Shown: positions 24,762 to 35,015 of the stretch, in pieces
Position numbering within the stretch: the stretch's first letter is position 1
Layout of the letters: each line of letters begins with the position of its first letter
Assembly (NCBI GenBank): GCA_029252195.1
Contig: JAQXBV010000043.1
Location: 1-35,134, forward strand
Source of the DNA: Yoonia sp.
GTDB taxonomy: Bacteria; Pseudomonadota; Alphaproteobacteria; Rhodobacterales; Rhodobacteraceae
Direction: 5' to 3'
DNA length: 35,134 nucleotides
Program-made: the position numbers and the translations under genes
Notes under the pieces: model-generated
Database searches by the model: none
What the model saw: the letters and a program-made list of their open reading frames with translations, nothing else
Told to the model about the DNA's origin: nothing

Positions 24762-25355
24762 ATGCTCATTTTTTACAAAGAACGTCTGGCGTTTTTGTCC
24801 GTTCCTAAAACCGGCACAACTGCATATGGAAATGCCTTGCGGGACCGCGCGGATTTGGTGATCTCTGAACCACCAATGTTGAAACATGCACCGGTTTATC
24901 GCTACAATCGCTTTATCCGACCAATGTTTGTGAATGTTTGCGATGTCGAACTGGAATTGATGGCAGTCATGCGCGAGCCGATCAGCTGGCTGGGCAGTTG
25001 GTGGCGGTATCGGCAACGACCGTTCATGAAAGACAAACCCAACGCCACCCATGGCATCAGTTTTGACGATTTTGTTCTTGCCTACATGAAGGGCAAAAAG
25101 CCGGGTTTTGCAGACGTCGGCGCGCAGTCAAAGTTCCTCGAAGCGCAGCCAAACGGCACTGCGGTCACGCATCTATTTAAATACGAAAACCAGGACAAAT
25201 TGCAGAATTTCCTGACTGAACGCCTCGGTGTGACGTTTGATTTGGGGCGCGAGAACGTGTCCCCCTCAATCAAACAACACCTGTCATCAGACGTCGAAGA
25301 GCGGTTTCGTCGCAAGTTTGCCGATGAATTCGCGCTGTATGACAGCATCGAATAA
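24762..25355 (+). CDS. Sulfotransferase-family protein
   Basis: A 197-residue protein with the PAPS 5'-phosphosulfate-binding loop PKTGTT (15-20) and a 3'-phosphate-binding-like MREPISWLGSWW. Such proteins move a sulfuryl group from PAPS to a hydroxyl or amine. Many short bacterial members are uncharacterised and the acceptor is unknown. The frame is open from 24699, but that start lies seven bases past the comE terminator, and ATG 24762 gives the usual N-terminus just before the strand-loop-PKTGTT unit. Its stop codon abuts the last codon of cckA on the other strand with no space. The gene is probably separate from the DHPS operon, because a strong terminator lies between. Confidence 0.75.
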   Translation: MLIFYKERLAFLSVPKTGTTAYGNALRDRADLVISEPPMLKHAPVYRYNRFIRPMFVNVCDVELELMAVMREPISWLGSWWRYRQRPFMKDKPNATHGISFDDFVLAYMKGKKPGFADVGAQSKFLEAQPNGTAVTHLFKYENQDKLQNFLTERLGVTFDLGRENVSPSIKQHLSSDVEERFRRKFADEFALYDSIE

Positions 25356-27659
25356 TCAATGCAGTTGCTGATGGACGGTCTCGGTTAGATCATTCAGCGA
25401 AAACGGTTTTGGCAAGAACACCGAGTTCGGGATTTTGCTTTGTGCTTCGCTGAATTTCTCTTCTGCGTAACCGGATACAAAAACAACCCGCACATTCGGG
25501 CGTTCTTGTAATGCTTCGCGGACCCAACTTGGGCCATCTTTGCCCGGCATAACCACATCGGTCACAAACAAATCTACGTTAAGTGACGAGTCTTCCAAAG
25601 TTTTTAACGCGGCCTCGGCTGAGTCCGCCTCAAGCACAGTGTACCCTCGCAATCGCAGTGCGCGACTGGCGAATGCACGTACAGGTGCTTCGTCTTCGAC
25701 CAACAAAATAACGCCGTCACCTTGTTTTGGTGCTGTAAATTTCGACGCGCGGGGCGTTGTGACAACCGGCGTTGCGATGTTGTCCAAGACCGGGAAAATC
25801 AGCGTAAAGCACGTGCCTGAACCCACCTCACTGTCGAGAAAAATGTAGCCGCCGCTTTGCTTAACGATGCCGTAAGCCGTTGATAACCCAAGGCCTGTTC
25901 CCTCGCCCGTACGTTTGGTTGTAAAGAATGGTTCGAACACTTTTTGACGTTTGTCCGCAGGAATCCCAACGCCATGATCCGTCACTTTCAACATCACATA
26001 TTCACCGGCAGGCACGGATGCGCGATCACGATCCATTGGCGCACTAAGTGACAAACGTTCGGTTTCGATGTGAATTTCGCCACCCTCTGGCATCGCATCA
26101 CGGGCATTTACGACAAGGTTCATCAACACTTGTTCTAATTGCCGTTTATCCGCACGGATGGACTGCAAAACCGGATCGTGCGTCAGTGTCAGGCTGACCT
26201 TTTCACCGACCAAGCGGTTCAACAAATGCGTAAGATCAGCAAGCGTATCGCGCATGTCCAGCACTTCGAGACGCAAAGTCTGCTTGCGCGAAAACGCCAA
26301 AAGTTGGCCAACAAGCGCAGCCGCACGGTTGGCATTTTGGTTAATTTGCATCAGGTCACTATAGTCTGCGTCCCCCTGATCGTGCCGCAAAAGCAGCAGA
26401 TCACAGTGGCCAGAAATCGCCGTCAAAAGGTTGTTAAAGTCATGCGCGACACCACCCGCCAATTCGCCGATGGCTTGCATTTTCTGGCTCTGGACAAACT
26501 GCGCCTCAAGGGTTTTCAGCTCGGTTGCATCGGTCAAAACCGCGACCAAAGACGATGCGCCTTCTTCTGTTACACGGCTCAGGGCAACTTGCACAAACAT
26601 CTCTTTGTCCGCGCGCTTCAGACGCAGGAATTCTGAGTGTTGAACCGCGCGACCAGAGATCGTTTCTTGCAACCAATCCATGATAGGACGACCTAATCCT
26701 TCCATTAATTCACATAGATGCACGCCGATCTTCAACTCGTCGCCGATCAGGCCGATGGCTGACGCGTTATGCGCCGCCACATACCCATCCGGTTCAATCC
26801 GCAACAACGGAACCGGCAGATCGTCGAACGATGAACACACATTATCTGCACCATTTTGTGCCGCCGGCAAGAAATACAGCGCGCGCCGTCCGACACCAGC
26901 CTCGACCTCGGCGATCTGAACCTTCATCTCTCCGGTTTCCGTCGAAATATCGCACACAGCACCGTTCACCAAAGGCGTGTCACCCAACAGTTGTTGCAAG
27001 GATTTCACGCGGCGGCCAATCAGCTTTCGCACGGCGTCATTCATGAACAAAACCGCACCACTGCGACCGATCATCATCATCGGCAACAACGGCCCGTCAC
27101 TGCCACGTCCGGCCGCAGGTTCCGGAACATCCTCAAACCGCCACAGGAAAGAATCCGTGCCCATGCGATGGACCGACAACCGCACGTGGCCTTTGCGGGT
27201 CACAACATCTTCGCGCGCAGCACCGTCTTGTTCTGCTGCGGTTGTCAGACGAAAAATAATTCCACCAGGATTTGCAAAAGTTGCGCGCAAAACTCCGACA
27301 AGCGTATCGCCCATGGGCATATCAAAACGCTTTTCGGCCGATTTATTGAATGACTTTACCGCACCATCATCACTAACGACAAAACTGGGCGATGCATCTT
27401 TGGCGATGAAATCTGCGATCACGTCTTGCGCAGACTCGCGGGTGGTTTGACGACGATGCGTAAACGCGACCATTAGCACACCCAAGATCAGTAACGTCAC
27501 AGACGAAACGCCCAGCCCAAGCTGCACATCACCATTCGGCGCCAACAGCGCCATTGCCCCCATCAAAACGGCAGCAATCAGCAGACTACGCATCCGCGTC
27601 ATGCCCTTTTCGGACAGACGGCTAACGGCCCCGTTCGTTAATGCACGGTCTTGCAACAT
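25356..27659 (-). CDS. cckA: Hybrid sensor histidine kinase CckA
   Basis: A 767-residue membrane hybrid kinase that feeds phosphate to ChpT and then CtrA and CpdR in the alphaproteobacterial cell-cycle relay. Two N-terminal helices (about 24-40 and 48-66) are followed by PAS-like domains (about 78-180, 185-265 and 280-380), a HisKA helix pair with phospho-acceptor H406 (GELAGGVAHDFNNLL), an HATPase domain (NLVVNARDAM, DHGVGIP, GTGLGLSTAYGIV) and a C-terminal receiver with D701 (FVTDVVMPG) and K751. The AHDFNNLL kinase plus receiver and PAS layout is that of CckA in Rhodobacterales. It lies downstream of an RsmB-like gene on the same strand, with a CtrA-type box between them. Confidence 0.9.
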   Translation of the reverse strand: MLQDRALTNGAVSRLSEKGMTRMRSLLIAAVLMGAMALLAPNGDVQLGLGVSSVTLLILGVLMVAFTHRRQTTRESAQDVIADFIAKDASPSFVVSDDGAVKSFNKSAEKRFDMPMGDTLVGVLRATFANPGGIIFRLTTAAEQDGAAREDVVTRKGHVRLSVHRMGTDSFLWRFEDVPEPAAGRGSDGPLLPMMMIGRSGAVLFMNDAVRKLIGRRVKSLQQLLGDTPLVNGAVCDISTETGEMKVQIAEVEAGVGRRALYFLPAAQNGADNVCSSFDDLPVPLLRIEPDGYVAAHNASAIGLIGDELKIGVHLCELMEGLGRPIMDWLQETISGRAVQHSEFLRLKRADKEMFVQVALSRVTEEGASSLVAVLTDATELKTLEAQFVQSQKMQAIGELAGGVAHDFNNLLTAISGHCDLLLLRHDQGDADYSDLMQINQNANRAAALVGQLLAFSRKQTLRLEVLDMRDTLADLTHLLNRLVGEKVSLTLTHDPVLQSIRADKRQLEQVLMNLVVNARDAMPEGGEIHIETERLSLSAPMDRDRASVPAGEYVMLKVTDHGVGIPADKRQKVFEPFFTTKRTGEGTGLGLSTAYGIVKQSGGYIFLDSEVGSGTCFTLIFPVLDNIATPVVTTPRASKFTAPKQGDGVILLVEDEAPVRAFASRALRLRGYTVLEADSAEAALKTLEDSSLNVDLFVTDVVMPGKDGPSWVREALQERPNVRVVFVSGYAEEKFSEAQSKIPNSVFLPKPFSLNDLTETVHQQLH

Positions 27660-27697
27660 AGCACCCTAAATTCGACTCAGCTTGTCTCTTGTGGCGC

Positions 27698-27736
27698 AAA
27701 AACGGTTAATCCCGTCTTAACCACCGTTGAGACGGG
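27698..27736 (-). terminator. Possible hairpin terminator after the RsmB-like gene
   Basis: On the minus strand CCCGTCT (27736-27730) pairs with AGACGGG (27717-27711) around a 12-base loop, followed after eight bases by TTTTT (27702-27698). The 7-bp stem and the distance of the T run make it a weak terminator at best; it overlaps the CtrA-type box. Confidence 0.35.
27706..27720. promoter_or_regulatory. CtrA-type box upstream of cckA
   Basis: TTAA (27706-27709), seven bases, then TTAA (27717-27720) matches the TTAA-N7-TTAA consensus of CtrA exactly, 47-61 bases upstream of the cckA start on the minus strand. It would allow CtrA feedback on cckA. It overlaps a hairpin, so the match could be incidental. 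Confidence 0.5.
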
Positions 27737-27782
27737 GGCATTGCGGCTTTGACTGAGCTATCTTCTGGGTTGAGTGTGGCGG

Positions 27783-28943
27783 TTAAATCACGCGCGTCAA
27801 GTGTGCATGGAAAAATCCGTCACCCTCTGGGCTAACATTTATGCGCGATTGTTGGGTGCATTCCCATCCGGAATTACGGTCCAAAAAGGCTACGACGCGG
27901 TCTTCGTTTTCGCATTTCAACACCGAACATGTGGCGAAAACCAAGGTTCCACCTTCTCCGACAAGCGATTGAACTTGATCAAGAATTTCATCCTGAATGG
28001 TGGTCAGTTCGTTCAAACGCGCAGGCGTCAAAACCCATTTGGCTTCGGGGCTGCGACGCCATGCGCCACTCCCGGAACAAGGCGCATCAACCAGCACGAT
28101 ATCGAATGGACCTTCGCGTGCCAGCAAGTCCGTCGCCAGCAATTTTATCTGCGCATCCGCCCGTCGCGCACGGTCTGGCAGGTCCCGCATCCGGTCAAAA
28201 TCGATGTCATGCGCCACGACATTTCGCTTTTGCGCGGCCATTCCCAGTGACTTTCCGCCGCCACCAGCACAGTAGTCGAGCACCTTTTGGCCCTCGGGCA
28301 ACGCGTTTACTACCGCTTGACTGGCCGCGTCTTGCAACTCGACCAAGCCTTCTTGGTAGCATTCCGAATTGCGCAGTTTACGGGCGCCTTCGGTGATCGT
28401 GAGGGCAGTGTCACACAGCGGATTTGGCAGCACCTCGACGCCCTCATCGGCCAACAAAGATGTGACTTGCGAAGGCGAGGTTTTGGCACTGTTCACACGC
28501 AACGTGATCGGCGCACGGGACTTGAGGATTTGCGCCACAGACGCGGCGGTGTCACCAAGTCCTGTCTCGAATTCAGCAATCAACCAGTCGGGCAAATCCC
28601 AAACGTCTGCCGCATCGACCGGCTGAGCCGTGATTGCGCGTTCTTCGTCGCTCAGCGGTGTCGGCGCGTGACCTTCGCCGTGAAACAAGGCGTCCAGATC
28701 GTCGCCTTGATCACGCAATCGGCCCAGCATCAATGCACGCCCTGTGTCACCTCCACCGCGCACCGCATCAGAGCGCCGGTTGCGCACCACGCCAAACACG
28801 TGATCGCGCACCGCGGCACGGTCCTTGGACCCGGCAAAACGACTGCGACGCGCCCAAGAGGTCAGCGCCCTTTCGACAGGCTGACCGTCCGCGATCAGAT
28901 CAAGGACATCAATGGCTGCGGCCACGCGTGCGCCGGGCGTCAA
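27783..28943 (-). CDS. RsmB/NOP-family RNA (cytosine-5) methyltransferase
   Basis: A 386-residue protein with an N-terminal NusB-like/RsmB region (1-135) and a SAM-dependent methyltransferase domain. The SAM loop is LDYCAGGGGKS (222-232), with the two cysteines of the m5C mechanism C289 in DAPCSGSG and C339 in ATCSVLKCENE. RsmB methylates C967 of 16S rRNA. The C-terminal motif and order match this family; the exact site (RsmB, RsmF or another) is not certain from sequence. It lies between guaB and cckA on the minus strand, 50 bases after guaB. Confidence 0.86.
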   Translation of the reverse strand: MTPGARVAAAIDVLDLIADGQPVERALTSWARRSRFAGSKDRAAVRDHVFGVVRNRRSDAVRGGGDTGRALMLGRLRDQGDDLDALFHGEGHAPTPLSDEERAITAQPVDAADVWDLPDWLIAEFETGLGDTAASVAQILKSRAPITLRVNSAKTSPSQVTSLLADEGVEVLPNPLCDTALTITEGARKLRNSECYQEGLVELQDAASQAVVNALPEGQKVLDYCAGGGGKSLGMAAQKRNVVAHDIDFDRMRDLPDRARRADAQIKLLATDLLAREGPFDIVLVDAPCSGSGAWRRSPEAKWVLTPARLNELTTIQDEILDQVQSLVGEGGTLVFATCSVLKCENEDRVVAFLDRNSGWECTQQSRINVSPEGDGFFHAHLTRVI

Positions 28944-28993
28944 AGACCTGCGCCTGAATTAAGATTGATCCACAAGCTCATGATATTGCTGCC

Positions 28994-30484
<1,491 letters not shown>

Positions 30485-30577
30485 TCACGGCTTGGCGGAA
30501 AAGAAAAGAGGCGCAGGCGATTGATCTGCGTGTTTTGTTGACGCAGTCTGCGACAAACGGATCAAGGGACGGATGAG

Positions 30578-31537
30578 ATGAGCAAACATGGCTATGATGC
30601 TGGACGGCTGGACCTGCCGTTTGTGGGAATTGCGACCTTTGGAAAGCGGCCATATGTCGCCGACTGGGACAAGATTGACGCCGATGTTGCCGTGCTGGGT
30701 GCGCCCTACGATGCGGGCACGCAGTATCGGTCCGGCGCGCGATTTGGCCCACGTGCTGTGCGCGAGGCATCGACCTTGTTCAGCTTTGGTCACGCCGGGG
30801 CCTATGATCACGAAGACGATGCAACCTACCTGCCTGCCGACGTACAAATCGTCGACATGGGGGATGCGGACATCGTGCACACAGACACGGAAAAGAGCCA
30901 CGACAACATTGAAACCGGCGTGCGGGCTGCGTTGGCGGCCGGTGCCCTGCCCGTCACTATCGGCGGTGATCATTCGATCAACATCCCCTGCATTCGTGCC
31001 TTTGACGATCAAGATGACATCCACATTTTGCAAATCGACGCGCATCTGGATTTTGTCGATGAACGCCACGGCGTGCGGCACGGGCACGGCAACCCGATGC
31101 GGCGCGCAGCAGAACAGCCCTATGTCACCGGCTTGACCCAAGTTGGCATCCGCAACGTCAGCTCTACCGCGCGCGAAGGCTATGAGGACGCGCGCGCCAT
31201 GGGCTCCGACATTTTATCGGTGCGCCAAATGCGCAAATTGGGCCCACGCGCCACAGCTGAGCGCATCCCGAAAGGCGCACGTTTGTATATCACCATCGAC
31301 ATCGACGCATTTTGCCCGTCCATCGCACCAGGGACAGGCACGCCCAGCCACGGCGGATTCTTGTACTACGACGTGCTGGAGTTGCTGCAAGAAGTGTCCA
31401 AACGCCACGAGATCGTCGGCATCGATCTGGTCGAAGTGGCACCGGATTATGACCCCTCAGGCTCCACCGCGATTTTGGCAGCGCAGGTGTTGCTGAACTT
31501 GCTCGGGTTTATCTTTCATGCGCGCGGTGTGGATTGA
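30578..31537 (+). CDS. speB: Agmatinase-family ureohydrolase
   Basis: A 319-residue ureohydrolase of the arginase/agmatinase family. All six Mn ligands are visible: H132 (GGDHS), D154, H156 and D158 (DAHLDF), D241 and D243 (IDIDAFCPSIAPGTGTP). Agmatinase turns agmatine into putrescine and urea; guanidinobutyrase or guanidinopropionase are possible because the family is hard to split by sequence. It is divergent from guaB. Putrescine would feed the polyamine pair at the left of the window, but arginine decarboxylase is not present here, so the link is inference. Confidence 0.82.
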   Translation: MSKHGYDAGRLDLPFVGIATFGKRPYVADWDKIDADVAVLGAPYDAGTQYRSGARFGPRAVREASTLFSFGHAGAYDHEDDATYLPADVQIVDMGDADIVHTDTEKSHDNIETGVRAALAAGALPVTIGGDHSINIPCIRAFDDQDDIHILQIDAHLDFVDERHGVRHGHGNPMRRAAEQPYVTGLTQVGIRNVSSTAREGYEDARAMGSDILSVRQMRKLGPRATAERIPKGARLYITIDIDAFCPSIAPGTGTPSHGGFLYYDVLELLQEVSKRHEIVGIDLVEVAPDYDPSGSTAILAAQVLLNLLGFIFHARGVD

Positions 31538-31705
31538 GTATTTAAGATCAGAACAATCGTTGGGCGTACTGGCGATTGGATTCATAGTCTTTATGCGCAC
31601 AATGACGCCATTGAAACGGTTTTTGCCGCTCTTTGGCTTTCGCTTTTTGGCGCGCCTTCTATGCTTTGGCAAAACAATGCCCAGAAGCAACAATAGGCCA
31701 CATTC

Positions 31706-33751
31706 ATGAGCAGCGATCCACTTGTCGTTTTCACCCCTTCGGGCAAACGCGGTCACTTTCCATTGGGCACACCCATTCTGACGGCCGCACGCCAATTGGG
31801 GGTCGATCTGGATTCTGTTTGTGGTGGGCGCGGGATTTGCTCAAAATGTCAGATCACGCCCAGTTATGGTGAATTTTCCAAGCACGGGGTGACGGTTGCG
31901 GATGACGCCCTGTCAGAGTGGAACAGCGTCGAGCAGCGCTACAAAGACAAGCGCGGTTTGATCGATGGGCGCCGTTTGGGGTGTCAGGCCGCGGTTCAGG
32001 GCGATGTGGTGATTGACGTGCCACCGGAATCCCAAGTGCACAAACAAGTCGTGCGCAAACGGGCCGAGGCCCGCGACATCACGATGAACCCCTCGACCAA
32101 GCTGTATTACGTCGAGGTTCAAGAACCCGACATGCATGATCCATCGGGCGATCTGGAACGGCTGCGCATTGCGTTGCGTGAACAATGGCAGTTGGAAAAT
32201 GTGCATGCGGACTTGCACATCATGCAGGTTATGCAGCCGGTTTTGCGCAAAGGCGCGTGGAAGGTCACCTGTGCCGTGCATTTGGGTGATGACGAAAACG
32301 CGCCGCGGATTATGCACATTTGGCCCGGCTACTACGAAGGTACGGTTTACGGTCTTGCCGTCGATCTGGGGTCAACCACCATCGCCGCGCACATGTGCGA
32401 TCTGCAAACCGGCGAAGTTGTGGCTTCCTCTGGCATCATGAACCCGCAGATCCGTTTTGGCGAAGACTTGATGAGCCGCGTCAGCTATTCGATGATGAAC
32501 GCAAATGGCGCGCAGGAAATGACCAACGCTGTGCGCGAAGGCATGAACGCCCTGTTCACCCAGATCAGCATCGAGGCCGAGATCGACAAAGCGTTGATCG
32601 TGGACGCCGTGTTTGTGTGCAATCCGGTCATGCACCACCTGTTTTTGGGCATTGATCCGTTCGAATTGGGTCAGGCGCCGTTTGCTTTGGCAACATCGGA
32701 TTCACTGCGCCTGCGGGCTGACGATCTGGAACTGAACATTCACCCCTCAGCCCGCGTCTATCTGCTGCCGTGCATTGCCGGTCACGTTGGGGCAGACGCC
32801 GCCGCTGTGGCCTTGGCCGAAGCGCCGGACAAATCGGATGATCTGGTTTTGGTGGTCGACGTGGGCACCAACGCGGAAATCCTGCTGGGGAACAAAGAAA
32901 AAGTGCTGGCGTGTTCGTCGCCAACTGGTCCCGCCTTTGAGGGCGCACAAATCAGTTCCGGCCAGCGCGCTGCCCCCGGCGCAATCGAGCGCGTGGAAAT
33001 TGACGCGGTCACCAAGGCCCCGCGCTTTCGCGTGATCGGCTCGGACATCTGGTCAGACGAAGACGGGTTTGACGCGGCAATCGTATCCACCGGCGTCACT
33101 GGAATTTGCGGATCGGGCATCATCGAAATGGTCGCTGAAATGCGCCTTGCGGGCATCGTCGACGGCCCGGGCCTGATCGGCAGCCCCGCACAAACCGGAT
33201 CAGATCGCTGCTTTCTTGACGGGCGCACGTATTCCTATCTGGTCTATGACGGCTCTGAAAAAGGCGGCCCGAAATTGACGGTGACCAACCGCGACATCCG
33301 TGAAATCCAGATGGCCAAGGCAGCGCTTTATTCCGGCGCGCGCTTGTTGATGGACAAATTCAATGTCGAATCTGTGGACCGCGTAGTGCTGGCGGGCGCG
33401 TTTGGTGCACACATCAGCCCCAAACACGCGATGGTCCTCGGCATGATCCCCGACGCGCCTTTGGACAAGGTTACTTCCGCTGGCAACGCTGCCGGCACAG
33501 GCGCGCGCATCGCCCTTTTGAACCGCGACGCACGCACCGAAATCGAAGCGACAGTGCGCGCGATCCACAAAATCGAAACCGCAATCGAACCTCGGTTCCA
33601 AGAGCATTTCGTGAATGCGTCGGCCATCCCGAATTCAGTCGAACCTTTCCCGATTTTGAATTCCATCGTCACGATCCCGACGGCGACATTCAACACCGGC
33701 GGTGGTGGCAATGGCGAAGACGGCGGACGCCGTCGCAGGCGCCGCGGATGA
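31706..33751 (+). CDS. 2Fe-2S ferredoxin/ASKHA-domain protein, corrinoid-protein activator-like (RamA-type)
   Basis: A 681-residue protein. The N-terminal plant-type ferredoxin domain has cysteines C39, C45, C48 and C93 (CGGRGICSKC and GCQ). The rest carries the ASKHA-fold region (VDLGSTTIAAHMCD; CNPVMHHLFLG; VDVGTNAEILLGNKE; LAGAFGAHISPKHAMVLGMIP). Related proteins use ATP and the iron-sulfur centre to reactivate oxidised Co(II) corrinoid proteins in methyl transfer. No corrinoid protein or MttB-type methyltransferase is in the window. The protein ends in a low-complexity glycine/arginine tail with RRRRRRG. Its stop overlaps the next gene start (ATGA), and a 168-base gap separates it from speB. 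Confidence 0.8.
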   Translation: MSSDPLVVFTPSGKRGHFPLGTPILTAARQLGVDLDSVCGGRGICSKCQITPSYGEFSKHGVTVADDALSEWNSVEQRYKDKRGLIDGRRLGCQAAVQGDVVIDVPPESQVHKQVVRKRAEARDITMNPSTKLYYVEVQEPDMHDPSGDLERLRIALREQWQLENVHADLHIMQVMQPVLRKGAWKVTCAVHLGDDENAPRIMHIWPGYYEGTVYGLAVDLGSTTIAAHMCDLQTGEVVASSGIMNPQIRFGEDLMSRVSYSMMNANGAQEMTNAVREGMNALFTQISIEAEIDKALIVDAVFVCNPVMHHLFLGIDPFELGQAPFALATSDSLRLRADDLELNIHPSARVYLLPCIAGHVGADAAAVALAEAPDKSDDLVLVVDVGTNAEILLGNKEKVLACSSPTGPAFEGAQISSGQRAAPGAIERVEIDAVTKAPRFRVIGSDIWSDEDGFDAAIVSTGVTGICGSGIIEMVAEMRLAGIVDGPGLIGSPAQTGSDRCFLDGRTYSYLVYDGSEKGGPKLTVTNRDIREIQMAKAALYSGARLLMDKFNVESVDRVVLAGAFGAHISPKHAMVLGMIPDAPLDKVTSAGNAAGTGARIALLNRDARTEIEATVRAIHKIETAIEPRFQEHFVNASAIPNSVEPFPILNSIVTIPTATFNTGGGGNGEDGGRRRRRRG

Positions 33752-34587
33752 CCGGAAACTACGATCAAGCCGACTATTGGTCATCCGATGCGGCCCAAAA
33801 ATGGGTCGCGCAACAAGCGGCAATGGACACGTTGCTCGGGCCGGTTTTGGACTCGGTCCTAAGCTATGCGAATTTGCAAACGGGCAACCATGTCTTGGAT
33901 ATCGGTTGCGGTGCCGGCACCAGCACATTGCGTGCGAGCGAGCTTGTTGGTGATGCGGGACATGCCACAGGCCTCGACATTTCCGAAACGTTGTTGGCGC
34001 AAGCCGCAGTGACCCAAGATGCGCCAAACGTGACTTGGTTGCTGGCCGATGCACAATCCCACGCGTTTGAAACAGGCAAGTTTGACGCCGTGATTTCACG
34101 CTTTGGGGTGATGTTTTTTGCGGACACAACAGCGGCGTTTTCAAACATCACACGCTCGGTAAATCCCGGCGGAACAATCACGATGGCCGCGTGGGCATCT
34201 GCCGCAGACAACCCGTGGTTCATGATCCCGGCGGCGGCATCACGCGAGATTTTGGGACCCATGGCCAAGACCGACCGCACCCTGCCCGGCCCCTTCGCGT
34301 TTGAAGACGCGGACCGGATTATCCCGATGCTAGAGGCCGCCAGATTGCAGAACGTCACTTGCACCACGCATCAGATCGCGCTGACTGGCCACGGCAGTGC
34401 ACACGACGCCGCCGAGCTGTGCTGTATCATCGGGCCTGCGGACAATGCGCTGCGCCACTTTGAGGCCTCGCTTGATCAAAAGCGGGCTTTGCGTGATGAA
34501 ATAGCCGCCCGTTTTACCACGCACGAAACGACACGAGGCCTTGAGATTCCCGCATCCATTCACCTCTATCAAGCGCTTGTAAAATAG
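33748..34587 (+). CDS. Class I SAM-dependent methyltransferase
   Basis: A 279-residue Rossmann-fold methyltransferase. Motif I is VLDIGCGAGTST (49-60), followed by GLDISETLL, the DAVISRFGVMFF post-motif and NPGGTITMAAWAS. The acceptor is unknown; the region around 60-190 resembles ubiquinone/UbiE- or small-molecule-type methyltransferases. The start overlaps the stop of the preceding ASKHA gene by four bases (ATGA), so they are translated together, and the pair might share a role in one-carbon or methyl transfer. The product of the open frame is complete, ending 53 bases before the tRNA. Confidence 0.82.
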   Translation: MTGNYDQADYWSSDAAQKWVAQQAAMDTLLGPVLDSVLSYANLQTGNHVLDIGCGAGTSTLRASELVGDAGHATGLDISETLLAQAAVTQDAPNVTWLLADAQSHAFETGKFDAVISRFGVMFFADTTAAFSNITRSVNPGGTITMAAWASAADNPWFMIPAAASREILGPMAKTDRTLPGPFAFEDADRIIPMLEAARLQNVTCTTHQIALTGHGSAHDAAELCCIIGPADNALRHFEASLDQKRALRDEIAARFTTHETTRGLEIPASIHLYQALVK

Positions 34588-34639
34588 ATCGCGCCTGCTT
34601 GACCCCAAAGCGACAATCGCCTAATTGCAACCTTGGCGC

Positions 34640-34713
34640 GCGGGTATGGTGAAAAGGTATCACGGCAGCTTCCCAAGCTTTAGTTACGAGTTCGATTCTC
34701 GTTACCCGCTCCA
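34640..34713 (+). tRNA. tRNA-Gly (anticodon CCC)
   Basis: A 74-base cloverleaf including encoded CCA. The acceptor stem GCGGGTA pairs with TACCCGC, the D stem GTGA pairs with TCAC, and the T stem ACGAG pairs with CTCGT around TTCGATT. The anticodon loop TTCCCAA gives CCC, decoding GGG. The anticodon stem (GCAGC/GCTTT) has one clear mismatch and one G-U pair, so it is weaker than usual. Confidence 0.93.
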
Positions 34714-35015
34714 AATTTTCATACAACCATTTGATAAAAATAACTTAAATTTAAGAAAAATGCCTTTGTTACCCTTTTTGCATCCCTTTTTCGATTCATA
34801 AAATTTTCAAAGTGCGACAAGTTATTTAAATGCGTTTCGGCCTGCGTGGGATCGTACGCATTTTCACCTTCAGATCACAATCGAACATCATGGGGACGGT
34901 TTCATGAAAGCCATAGCGCTGACACAATTCGCAACCCAAGTGAATGCTGACAAGTCCCCGCGAAACAAATGGAACTCTGCCAGAATGATTTAAGAGAAAA
35001 TTCATTCTATGAACA
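34714..35015. other. AT-rich intergenic stretch between tRNA-Gly and an IS end
   Basis: About 300 bases that are clearly more AT-rich than the rest of the window, especially 34714-34830, with palindromic AT blocks such as CTTAAATTTAAG near 34746. No gene is convincing: a 71-residue minus-strand frame crosses into the IS end, and a short plus-strand frame at 34904-34993 lacks a clear ribosome site. The location next to a tRNA and an IS suggests an insertion zone. Confidence 0.5.

Noticed and set aside
31518..31709. 63-residue frame between the agmatinase and ASKHA genes
   Set aside because: It begins inside the agmatinase gene in another frame and has no ribosome site or family similarity.
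34904..34993. 29-residue plus-strand frame in the AT-rich stretch
   Set aside because: Too short, no clear Shine-Dalgarno and no known peptide; likely chance.
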